Part shown: positions 48,724 through 60,296 of the stretch, in pieces
Numbering within the stretch: position 1 is the first letter of the stretch
How the letters are laid out: every line of letters begins with the position of its first letter
Origin: an uncultured SAR92 cluster bacterium
Lineage (GTDB): Bacteria; Pseudomonadota; Gammaproteobacteria; Pseudomonadales; Porticoccaceae
Assembly: GCA_902527245.1 (NCBI GenBank)
Contig: CABZOI010000001.1
Span: forward strand, 199,001 to 263,000
DNA length: 64,000 bases
Direction of reading: 5' to 3'
Program-made: the position numbers and the translations under genes
Notes under the pieces: model-generated
What the model saw: the letters and a program-made list of their open reading frames with translations, nothing else
Databases searched by the model: none
What the model was told of the DNA's origin: nothing

Positions 48724-50082
48724 ATGAATACGAATCAGAGTTCCCAGAAATTAGCTGAGCAAATTTTTGCGCCTATTGAGGATCAACTCAGTAAAGATTG
48801 CAAAGTATGCGTTGCGTTCAGCGGCGGTTTAGACTCGAGAGTATTACTTGAGTTGACGATCAAAAAAATTTCGTTAGACAGACTACTAGTAATTCATGTT
48901 AATCATGACCTATCTGCCGAGGCGGATTACTGGCAAAGACATGTGGAGGAAACCTGTGATTCGATCGGTGTTCAGTTGGTCACTGAAAAAGTAACTGTTC
49001 AATCTGCAGGCAAGGGTCTTGAGGCTGCGGCTAGAGATATCAGATATAAAGTCTTTGACAAGCACATGGCTGAGAGTGATATTTTGCTACAAGGTCATCA
49101 TTTTGATGATCAGGTGGAGACAATTCTTTACAGGCTACTCAGAGGTTCAGGCGCGAAAGGGCTTGCGGGTATTCCAAAGACTAGAAAGCTATCTAGAGGG
49201 ATATTATTCAGACCCCTTTTGGGAATCAAAAGGAGTGATTTAGAAAATTTTGCCAAAACATGTTCACTGAAATGGATAGAGGATGAATCCAATAAAAATA
49301 ATGAATTTGATCGAAACTTTATAAGAAACAACATACTACCTAAAATTACCGAGCGATGGCCTGATTATCACGCTCGTTTTGACACTTTAATACGCAATAG
49401 TAGATCAAATAAAAGATTATCAGCATCTATCTTTAAGCAAGATATACAGACTCTTGATCAAAAACAGGAGAGGGGGGGTCATTCCATAGATATAAGAGTA
49501 TTTTCTTCGCTTGACAGAGTTAGACAAAAAAACGTTTTGCTTTATTGGGCTGACTCGAATGGAATGCAAAGTCCGGGGCATAAAATTATACGTGAAATTT
49601 TAGACTCTCTTTTGAATGCGGATGAAGATAAAAAGTCGCAAGTAAATTTCCGTCAGACTCAATATCGAAAATATAGAGACAGAGTGTATCTGCTGGATGG
49701 AAAATCTTTTTCAGATCTAGAAATTTTAAGAAGCCAAAAGATAGTCTGGAATAAAGAGTCACGATTGGATTTGGATCCTGTTAGCCATTTAAAATTTGAC
49801 GTCACTCAAGGTAATGGAATTCGTTATCCCAAGAAGGTGCCGGTAATAATTAAGTTTCGAAAGGGAGGCGAGCGATCGCATCCGTCTGGCAGAGAGCATT
49901 CCAATAGTTTAAAAAAATGCCTTCAAGAGTCGGGTTTGGAACCGTGGTGGCGAGATTATGTTCCTCTTATTTACTTCGGCAGTGAACTTGTTGCTGTTGG
50001 GGATTTATGGATCCAGAAAGATTGGGAGGCTGGGATTAAAGAGCCAAGTTTAAAGGTTAGTTGGATTACAAAAACCTTATAG
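48724..50082 (+). CDS. tilS: tRNA(Ile)-lysidine synthetase
   Basis: Modifies C34 of tRNA-Ile(CAU) to lysidine, switching codon reading to AUA. The 452-residue protein has the PP-loop SGGLDS (residues 33-38), GHHFDDQVETILYRLLRGSG, and the C-terminal TilS domains (RKGGERSHPSGREHSNSLKK). Its Leu in SGGLDS replaces the usual Val/Met, conservative. It lies before pyrG as in Pseudomonas-type genomes. Confidence 0.95.
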   Translation: MNTNQSSQKLAEQIFAPIEDQLSKDCKVCVAFSGGLDSRVLLELTIKKISLDRLLVIHVNHDLSAEADYWQRHVEETCDSIGVQLVTEKVTVQSAGKGLEAAARDIRYKVFDKHMAESDILLQGHHFDDQVETILYRLLRGSGAKGLAGIPKTRKLSRGILFRPLLGIKRSDLENFAKTCSLKWIEDESNKNNEFDRNFIRNNILPKITERWPDYHARFDTLIRNSRSNKRLSASIFKQDIQTLDQKQERGGHSIDIRVFSSLDRVRQKNVLLYWADSNGMQSPGHKIIREILDSLLNADEDKKSQVNFRQTQYRKYRDRVYLLDGKSFSDLEILRSQKIVWNKESRLDLDPVSHLKFDVTQGNGIRYPKKVPVIIKFRKGGERSHPSGREHSNSLKKCLQESGLEPWWRDYVPLIYFGSELVAVGDLWIQKDWEAGIKEPSLKVSWITKTL

Positions 50083-50112
50083 AATCAATTGGATCTTTCT
50101 GATATTCTATTT

Positions 50113-50134
50113 ACCCATCTTATCAAGGATGGGT
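50113..50134 (+). repeat. hairpin between tilS and pyrG
   Basis: ACCCATC (50113-50119) pairs perfectly with GATGGGT (50128-50134) around an 8-base loop. It is in the 124-bp gap ahead of pyrG. No U-run follows, so it is not a standard terminator; it may be part of the pyrG leader or mark the tilS 3' end. Confidence 0.45.
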
Positions 50135-50200
50135 CTACTATAAATTCCTGAAAAGATCATCAAACTTGTGAAAGTAAATTTTGGCTAAGGCCCAGGGTAG

Positions 50201-52692
<2,492 letters not shown>

Positions 52693-52696
52693 TTAA

Positions 52697-52712
52697 TTCC
52701 ATTTAGATGGAA
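52697..52712 (+). repeat. small hairpin between kdsA and eno
   Basis: TTCCAT (52697-52702) and ATGGAA (52707-52712) are exact complements closed by a UUAG loop. It lies in the 34-bp gap, 4 bp after the kdsA stop and 14 bp before the eno start. It could modulate readthrough, mRNA stability or eno initiation. Confidence 0.35.
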
Positions 52713-52723
52713 AGTGTGATTAA

Positions 52724-54004
<1,281 letters not shown>

Positions 54005-54043
54005 GATTTTAAAATTCCAGTAATTTTAGGATTTGCAAGAATT

Positions 54044-54343
54044 ATGAGATTGCTTTCTATCACGCTATTTTTTTTATTGATTTTGATTCAGTTCAAGCTT
54101 TGGTTTGGCGTGGGAAGTATAAGAGAATACTTCACACTGAAAGAAACGATTGAGTCTCAAAAAGTGCGAAATGAAAGTCTTATAAAACGCAATAATAGAA
54201 TGATTCGAGATATTCAGAATTTGAAAAATGATGGGAAAGGGATTGAGGAGGTTGCGAGAAAGGAGTTAGGAATGATCAAAGAGGGAGAGACATTTTATTT
54301 GGTCACTGACAGTCAGTCTAAAAAGCGAGAAGATAATCTGTGA
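54044..54343 (+). CDS. ftsB: cell division protein FtsB
   Basis: Bitopic divisome protein binding FtsL and FtsQ. The 99-residue protein has one N-terminal membrane helix (LLSITLFFLLILIQFKLWFG), a coiled coil from about residue 28 to 70 and a short C-terminal tail with VARKELGMIKEGETFY, a FtsB signature. It lies between eno and ispD, the conserved position. The ispD GTG start overlaps its stop (GTGA). Confidence 0.95.
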   Translation: MRLLSITLFFLLILIQFKLWFGVGSIREYFTLKETIESQKVRNESLIKRNNRMIRDIQNLKNDGKGIEEVARKELGMIKEGETFYLVTDSQSKKREDNL

Positions 54344-55050
54344 AGACTGAAAACTTATGGGCAATAGTGCCAGCAGCTGGAAGAGGAAGTAGATTTGATG
54401 CGAAGCTCCCAAAACAATTTCACCAGTTGGGAGGGAAGCTAGTAGCTGAAATTACATTGAACAAACTTTTAGAACTTTCTCAAATAAAAAAGATTGTGGT
54501 TGTTTGTGATTTGAAATCTGATTATTGGAAAAACATCGAAACAAATGACAACGCCAGAATAAATTATATAGCTGGCGGTTTGCAAAGGGCGCACTCGGTC
54601 TTCAATGGCTTGCATGAGCTGTGTAATTTGGCAAAAGATAATGATTGGATATTGGTTCATGACATTGTCAGACCTTGTTTTAGAAGGGAAGACATAAATA
54701 AATTATTAAAAGAAATTCAGACCAGTAATGTAGGCGGTATTCTCGGTACTAAGTTAAAAGATACAGTGAAAAATGTCGAAAATTCCAAAGATATAAAAGC
54801 AACAATTGATAGAGAGCATCTATGGATTGCTCAAACACCTCAAATCTTTAGGTATGGTCTTTTAAAAAAAGCAATGCAGTTTGCTTTCGATAATGCACTA
54901 ATACCAACCGATGAAGCCCAAGCCATCGAACATCATGGAGAAAAAGTTAAAATAATTGAGGGTTTCGCGGGTAATATCAAAATTACTGAATCGTTGGATT
55001 TGAAATTGGCAAAAATGATTTTGTCCTTAAAGGAGGGGTCATGCGTGTAG
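54340..55050 (+). CDS. ispD: 2-C-methyl-D-erythritol 4-phosphate cytidylyltransferase
   Basis: Third step of the MEP isoprenoid pathway. The 236-residue protein has the nucleotide-binding IVPAAGRGSRFDAKLPKQF, HDIVRPCF, and the C-terminal ITESLDLKLAKMIL. The GTG start overlaps the ftsB stop by 4 bp and its 3' end overlaps ispF by 10 bp. Confidence 0.96.
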   Translation: MKTENLWAIVPAAGRGSRFDAKLPKQFHQLGGKLVAEITLNKLLELSQIKKIVVVCDLKSDYWKNIETNDNARINYIAGGLQRAHSVFNGLHELCNLAKDNDWILVHDIVRPCFRREDINKLLKEIQTSNVGGILGTKLKDTVKNVENSKDIKATIDREHLWIAQTPQIFRYGLLKKAMQFAFDNALIPTDEAQAIEHHGEKVKIIEGFAGNIKITESLDLKLAKMILSLKEGSCV

Positions 55051-55511
55051 GCAGTGGTTTTGATATACATCGTTTTGAGGATGGAGAATACCTTACACTA
55101 GGTGGCGTAAAGATTCCTTTTAGTAAGGCGTTGCGAGCTCATTCTGACGGTGATGTATTGGTTCATTCACTTATAGATGCGATCTTAGGTGCAATCAATG
55201 CCGGTGATATAGGTGCACATTTTCCAGATGATGATGTTCAATACAAAAATGCTAATAGTTTGGACTTGCTACAGAACATCTATAAATTAATGTCTTCTAA
55301 GGGTTATTTTTTGATGAATATGGATGCGACAATAATATTAGAGAAGCCCAAACTCAGTAAATATATCGACAAAATGAAAGAAAATATTGCAGAAGCTCTG
55401 AGTTGTTCTAAAGATATTCTGAGCATAAAAGCAACTACATCTGAGGGCATCGGATTTGTTGGCAGACAAGAGGGTATCGCGTGTCTCTGTTCAATTTTAT
55501 TAGATAAATAA
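55041..55511 (+). CDS. ispF: 2-C-methyl-D-erythritol 2,4-cyclodiphosphate synthase
   Basis: Fifth step of the MEP pathway. The 156-residue protein starts MRVGSGFDIHRFEDGEYLTL, has the metal-binding HSDGDVLVHSLIDAILGA and DIGAHFPD, and ends GRQEGIACLCSILL. An AGGAGG site lies 5 bases before ATG 55041. In E. coli and Pseudomonas truD and surE follow; here pcm follows directly after 25 bp. Confidence 0.97.
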   Translation: MRVGSGFDIHRFEDGEYLTLGGVKIPFSKALRAHSDGDVLVHSLIDAILGAINAGDIGAHFPDDDVQYKNANSLDLLQNIYKLMSSKGYFLMNMDATIILEKPKLSKYIDKMKENIAEALSCSKDILSIKATTSEGIGFVGRQEGIACLCSILLDK

Positions 55512-55536
55512 AATTAGGCTGAAAGAGGATATATTT

Positions 55537-56205
55537 TTGTCGACAGACATCGAAGGAATTGGAATGACCTCCCAGCGAACAAGAGAGAGGCTCATAAATC
55601 GTTTGTGTGAGCAGGGAATTGTCAATATTAATGTGCTTGAGGTTATGCGAACTATGCCTAGGCATATTTTCTTAGATGAGGCGTTATCTCACAGAGCTTA
55701 TGAAGATACCTCACTGCCAATTGGATATAAGCAAACTTTGTCACAGCCATACATAGTTGCAAAAATGACAGAGTTGATTTTAAGTGGCAATAAAATCAAT
55801 AAAGTTTTGGAGATTGGAACCGGATCTGGCTATCAATGCGCCGTTCTATCTCAGTTAGTTAAAAAAGTTTACTCAGTTGAGAGAATAGAGCCATTACTAA
55901 TTCAAGCAAGAAAGAGATTTCAGGATTTGGGGATAAAGAATATTGAGACTAAGTTCAGTGATGGCAAGTTAGGTTGGGAAGAAAAAGCCCCATTTGATGC
56001 GATTATTGCCACAGCAGCCTCCGATGAATTACCGCAACAGCTTTTGAATCAACTCTCGCCCAATGGAATTATCGTACTCCCACTCAAAACTCAATCAGGT
56101 CAAGAGCTCAGGGTTTTCTCGAGAGTTAAGAATACCAATGAGACGGAAGAGAGATTTATTGAACCAGTAAGATTTGTTCCAATGCTATCGGGAGTTACTA
56201 AGTAA
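55537..56205 (+). CDS. pcm: protein-L-isoaspartate O-methyltransferase
   Basis: Repairs isoaspartyl residues with SAM. The 222-residue protein has MTSQRTRERLI, ALPIGYKQTLSQPYIVAKMT-type lid sequence and the SAM motif VLEIGTGSGYQCAVLSQL. Two starts have good ribosome sites: TTG 55537 (AGAGGA) and ATG 55564 (AAGGA); the extension with GIGMTSQRTRERLI occurs in relatives, so the longer form is listed. The usual upstream partner surE is absent. Confidence 0.93.
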   Translation: MSTDIEGIGMTSQRTRERLINRLCEQGIVNINVLEVMRTMPRHIFLDEALSHRAYEDTSLPIGYKQTLSQPYIVAKMTELILSGNKINKVLEIGTGSGYQCAVLSQLVKKVYSVERIEPLLIQARKRFQDLGIKNIETKFSDGKLGWEEKAPFDAIIATAASDELPQQLLNQLSPNGIIVLPLKTQSGQELRVFSRVKNTNETEERFIEPVRFVPMLSGVTK

Positions 56206-56209
56206 GCCA

Positions 56210-57130
56210 ATGAATACTAAGACCTCTTCCCATCTTACCAGGCTAGTGCTTTTTTTGAAGGGTATGTTAATGGGAATAGCAGACGTTATTCCTGGTGTTT
56301 CTGGCGGCACTATTGCATTTATAACAGGCATATATCCTCAACTATTATCCGCTATAAACTCCTTAGATTCTCATGCCTTTAAGTTATTGATTAACGTTGA
56401 GTTTAAGAAATTGTGGTTGCATATTAATGGGCCTTTCATTTTAGTTCTTTGTGCGGGCATTCTATTGAGTGTGTTTCTTTTTGCAAACCTAATCAAATTC
56501 CTACTTGTGAATCATGCAATTAAGTTGTGGGCTTTATTTTTTGGCTTAATTTTTGGTTCTGTTATTGTATTGTTGAGAAGTAATCCAATTAAAAATATAT
56601 CAGAATTAATATTATTATTATTGGGTTTCATTGTTGCAATTTCTCTTTCGACTATTGCTCCATCTCCTGACACTGATGCTACATTGATTCAAATGTTTCT
56701 TGCAGGCTCAATGGCACTATGCGCAATGATTTTGCCCGGAATTTCTGGATCCTTTATTTTGCTAATATTGGGTTTTTACTCTACTTTCATCGATGCTGTT
56801 GCAAATCTAAAATTACAGATTTTAATTGCTTTTTTCTCAGGCGGATTCATCGGGCTGATGCTATTTAGTCGCCTTTTAACCTGGATTATAAAAAGAGCGG
56901 AAAAATTATTTATTTCATGCATTTGTGGGTTTCTTTTAGGCAGTCTAGTCATGATTTGGCCATGGCGGCTTCAACAAAATTCTGGAGACGTGAGCTGGTA
57001 CGAAAATATTTCGCCTCGCACTTATGAAATTATTACTGGTAATGATCCACAAATTATACTGTGTGTCTTTCTTTTTTCTTTAGGTACAGCAATCGTCCAA
57101 CTGCTAGGTAATCCGAATGTCACTAAATAA
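56210..57130 (+). CDS. DUF368 polyprenyl-phosphate transporter (PopT type)
   Basis: Inner-membrane protein of the DUF368 family. Members were recently shown to recycle undecaprenyl phosphate across the membrane (PopT, alternative to DedA/UptA). The 306 residues contain about eight to nine membrane helices and the hallmark GIADVIPGVSGGTIAFITGI near the N-terminus and a related repeat, GSMALCAMILPGISGSFILL, in the middle. ATG 56210 is chosen; the frame is open to 56174 inside pcm. It sits between pcm and nlpD, an envelope context that fits peptidoglycan/LPS carrier recycling. Confidence 0.87.
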   Translation: MNTKTSSHLTRLVLFLKGMLMGIADVIPGVSGGTIAFITGIYPQLLSAINSLDSHAFKLLINVEFKKLWLHINGPFILVLCAGILLSVFLFANLIKFLLVNHAIKLWALFFGLIFGSVIVLLRSNPIKNISELILLLLGFIVAISLSTIAPSPDTDATLIQMFLAGSMALCAMILPGISGSFILLILGFYSTFIDAVANLKLQILIAFFSGGFIGLMLFSRLLTWIIKRAEKLFISCICGFLLGSLVMIWPWRLQQNSGDVSWYENISPRTYEIITGNDPQIILCVFLFSLGTAIVQLLGNPNVTK

Positions 57131-57145
57131 CTATATGAGGAATAT

Positions 57146-58018
57146 TTGAGTTTGAGATTATACCCTCTAGCATTTTTCTTCATACTATTAACTGGATGTG
57201 CGGAAAATCCCGCTATTGTAGTCACGAGAGATCCACCACCAAGTATTCAAATTAATACACACAAGGTTGAAAGAGGAGAAACTCTTGTCTCCATAGCTTG
57301 GCGCTATGATCTGAGGTGGGAGGAATTAGCCGCCGTCAATTCTCTATGCCCTCCTTTTCTTATAAATCCAGGTCAAGAAATTAAGCTGACCTCTGGCATT
57401 AAAAACTACAGAATTTGTGATGATAATATTCATGTGGTGCAACCAGGAGACACACTTTATTCCATTTCCAAATTGTATGATGTCGAAGTTAAAAGCATCA
57501 TTAATCTGAATGGACTAGAAAATCCTTTCCTTATTTCGCCAGGGGATAGACTTTCTATTACTTTGGCGCAATCTCAATCTAATCTTTCTAAAACTGTTAC
57601 AAATGCTGAGGATAAGAAAGCAAAAAACACGAATATATTGAGTAAAGAAAGAAGTACTTACCCATCAAACTGGACTTGGAAATGGCCTTTAGATGGGAAA
57701 ATTGTCGAAGACTTTGATTTAAAGAAATCCAAGAAAGGAATTCGAGTCAAAAATATTTCGTCATCTCAAATTAAACCAGCAGCACCTGGAAATGTAGTAT
57801 ATGCAGGATCAGGGTTGAGAGGTTATGGCAATTTAGTAATTATAAAGCATTCCGACAACATGCTAAGTGCCTATGCAAACAATAAAGAAATTATTGTAGA
57901 AGTAGGTCAATCTGTTTCTCAGAATGATGCTATTTCTCGATTGGATAAAAATCAAATTATTTACTTCGAGATCCGTCGAGATGGGAGTCCAGTGGACCCC
58001 CTGCGTTATCTGAAGTAA
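57146..58018 (+). CDS. nlpD: NlpD-like LysM/LytM lipoprotein
   Basis: Outer-membrane lipoprotein activating the amidase AmiC for daughter-cell separation. The 290-residue protein has lipobox LLTGC, two LysM domains (HKVERGETLVSIAWRYDLRW and HVVQPGDTLYSISKLYDVEV) and a degenerate M23/LytM domain (GYGNLVIIKHSDNMLSAYANN, YFEIRRDGSPVDPLRYL). Catalytic zinc residues are missing, as in NlpD. The usual LHFEIR reads IYFEIR. TTG 57146 has GAGGA 5 bases upstream. rpoS, which normally follows nlpD, is not here; hppA converges 6 bp away. Confidence 0.9.
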   Translation: MSLRLYPLAFFFILLTGCAENPAIVVTRDPPPSIQINTHKVERGETLVSIAWRYDLRWEELAAVNSLCPPFLINPGQEIKLTSGIKNYRICDDNIHVVQPGDTLYSISKLYDVEVKSIINLNGLENPFLISPGDRLSITLAQSQSNLSKTVTNAEDKKAKNTNILSKERSTYPSNWTWKWPLDGKIVEDFDLKKSKKGIRVKNISSSQIKPAAPGNVVYAGSGLRGYGNLVIIKHSDNMLSAYANNKEIIVEVGQSVSQNDAISRLDKNQIIYFEIRRDGSPVDPLRYLK

Positions 58019-58024
58019 ATTCCA

Positions 58025-60046
58025 TTAGAACAACATGCCTGATATTGGTAGTAAGCTAGAAATAACCAGGCTCACCATCGCCATCACGTTTATGAGAATA
58101 TTCATTGAGGGACCAGACGTATCTTTAAATGGATCCCCAACGGTATCTCCGACGACTGCCGCTGCATGAGTGTCGGATCCCTTACCCCCAAAGTTCCCTT
58201 TCTCTACGTATTTCTTTGCATTATCCCATGCGCCACCAGCATTTGCCATGAATAAGGCAAGAGCCACGCAGCCCAACAAACCTCCGGCCAACATACCTCC
58301 CAGAGCCACAGCTCCGAGACCAAATCCAATAATTGGAGGCATTGCTACTGCTATAATTCCTGGAAGCATCATTTTCTTCAATGCTGCGGTGGTAGCAATT
58401 TCAACACATTTTTCAGAGTCTGGATCAGCCTTTCCTTCCATTAATCCTGATATTTCTCTGAATTGGCGTCTAATTTCATTAATCATTTCAAAGGCGGCAT
58501 CTCCCACAGCTTTCATTGTTATTGAAGATATAAGAAATGGAATACATATACCAATAAACATACCTACAAGTACCATTGGGTTCGTTATTGACAAAGAGAA
58601 GGCGTCTCCATATTTGCTGGAGATTTGTTCTGAGTAGGCCGAAATAATTGCGAGAGCAGCAAGAGCGGCAGCACCTATGGCAAAACCTTTACCAATAGCA
58701 GCAGTAGTGTTGCCAAGTTCATCGAGTGAATCCGTAATCTCTCTAACCTCTTCGCCCATGCCTGACATTTCTGCAATTCCGCCAGCATTATCTGCCACAG
58801 GGCCATAAGCATCGATTGCCATTGTTATGCCTACTGTGGAAAGCATTCCAACTGCTGCAATCCCAACTCCATACACGCCAGTAATACCAATGCTTGAGGC
58901 TATTGAAGTGGATATTAATATAATGACTGCAAGAATAGATACCGGAATTACGACTGATTGCATACCAACTGATAAACCTGAGATCATAACTGTGGCAGAT
59001 CCAGTTTCTCCTGAGGCCGCTATTTCTCTTATGGGTGATCCTCCAGTGTAGTATTCAGTTATTAGACCTATCGCGACACCACCAACAGCTCCAGTAAGAA
59101 CGCACCACAGTATGGCGATAGGCACATCATGCATACCGCTGACTAAAAAATATGCCATCAACATAAAAAAAACAGGAGCAAGTAAAGTGCCAGATCTTAA
59201 TGCACTCGCAGGAGATTTTGCCGATTGAATTTTCACAATACCGATTCCTATTATTGATGCGATTAAACCTGTAGCGGCTAATCCAAGAGGAAGAAACATT
59301 AAGCTTTGTGATTGAATAGTGTATGCAATTGCGATTGATGCAATCATTGATCCACAATAAGACTCAAAAATATCAGATCCCATGCCCGCCACGTCACCAA
59401 CATTATCCCCAACATTGTCTGCGATAACACCTGGGTTTCGCGGATCATCCTCGGGTATGCCAGCCTCCACTTTACCAACTAGATCTGCGCCAACATCAGC
59501 TGATTTAGTGAAAATTCCACCCCCAACTCGAGAAAACAGGGCAACTACTGATGCGCCCATGCCGAATCCTTCCAATGCATGAACATGGGGAGCACCATCA
59601 GCTGCATAAAATACATATAATCCCCCAAGTCCGATAAGACCGAGTGATGCAACGCAAAGGCCCATTATTGAGCCACCGTAAAAAGATACTGAGAGTGCTG
59701 CGGATGCACCATCTTTTTGAGCCGCTGTTGCGGTTCTAACATTAGCTTTGGTGGCCGCATACATGCCAATAAAACCAGCAAGAGAAGAGCATGCTGCACC
59801 AACAATTACCGCGATGGCTGTCTCTTTTCCAAGAAAAATTCCTGCTAACGCCACGAGTACTAGAATAAATATGATGAGATATTTGTACTCTGTTTTCATA
59901 AACGCAAGCGCTCCTTTATGGATTTGATCTCCGATTTTTTTCACCTTTTCTTCGCCATCGGGATATTTCATTACAAGAGAATAGATGATGATGGCAGCGA
60001 TCATTCCAAAAACCCCTAAGAGTGGAGGTAGAAGAGTTGTATTCAT
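58025..60046 (-). CDS. hppA: membrane-bound pyrophosphatase (ion-translocating)
   Basis: Hydrolyses PPi and pumps H+ or Na+ across the inner membrane, giving energy recovery. The 673-residue, about 16-helix protein contains GGGIFTKSADVGADLVGKVE, EDDPRNPGVIADNVGDNVGD and the C-terminal GDTVGDPFKDTSGP. The site GNTTAAIGKG has Ala where K+-independent pumps have Lys, so this is a K+-dependent type. Glu in GSDIFESY lies where Na+-pumping members have it, so Na+ transport is likely (inference). GGAG lies 7 bases before the ATG. It converges on nlpD. Confidence 0.95.
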   Translation of the reverse strand: MNTTLLPPLLGVFGMIAAIIIYSLVMKYPDGEEKVKKIGDQIHKGALAFMKTEYKYLIIFILVLVALAGIFLGKETAIAVIVGAACSSLAGFIGMYAATKANVRTATAAQKDGASAALSVSFYGGSIMGLCVASLGLIGLGGLYVFYAADGAPHVHALEGFGMGASVVALFSRVGGGIFTKSADVGADLVGKVEAGIPEDDPRNPGVIADNVGDNVGDVAGMGSDIFESYCGSMIASIAIAYTIQSQSLMFLPLGLAATGLIASIIGIGIVKIQSAKSPASALRSGTLLAPVFFMLMAYFLVSGMHDVPIAILWCVLTGAVGGVAIGLITEYYTGGSPIREIAASGETGSATVMISGLSVGMQSVVIPVSILAVIILISTSIASSIGITGVYGVGIAAVGMLSTVGITMAIDAYGPVADNAGGIAEMSGMGEEVREITDSLDELGNTTAAIGKGFAIGAAALAALAIISAYSEQISSKYGDAFSLSITNPMVLVGMFIGICIPFLISSITMKAVGDAAFEMINEIRRQFREISGLMEGKADPDSEKCVEIATTAALKKMMLPGIIAVAMPPIIGFGLGAVALGGMLAGGLLGCVALALFMANAGGAWDNAKKYVEKGNFGGKGSDTHAAAVVGDTVGDPFKDTSGPSMNILINVMAMVSLVISSLLPISGMLF

Positions 60047-60159
60047 GAGTATGCTCCGAGCTATTTAAAAACAGGGATTCTATCATTAAAGCTTCAGATA
60101 CAACATTTTAAAATTAAGGTTTTTTTAAAAAATTTTTTGTCGGAGTTTTAATTTAGAAA

Positions 60160-60252
60160 TGATATTATCTGCTCAGCGTTCCAGGAGCGTATTATCTTAT
60201 GGAGCGATGCAGATTTTGAACTAAGTCCGTCAAAATCACGTAGCTTTTTTTT
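60160..60252 (+). promoter_or_regulatory. promoter and hairpin leader of the RND operon
   Basis: An extended -10 element (TG at 60160-60161 and TATTAT at 60163-60168) is followed by about 120 nt of leader. GATTTTGA (60212-60219) pairs exactly with TCAAAATC (60230-60237) across a 10-base loop, then 7 bases later eight Ts run from 60245 to 60252. It resembles a terminator with a spaced U-tract, or the end of a small RNA of about 75-80 nt. The rest of 60047-60296 has no gene. Confidence 0.4.
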
Positions 60253-60296
60253 AATTGTCGGATTCAATAAATCGGTTCAGCTATGGATAAATTAAT

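Noticed and set aside
58170-58637. 155-codon plus-strand frame opposite hppA
   Set aside because: Mirrors the codon bias of the pyrophosphatase gene; the composition (Pro/Ile/Ala) is typical of antisense shadows.
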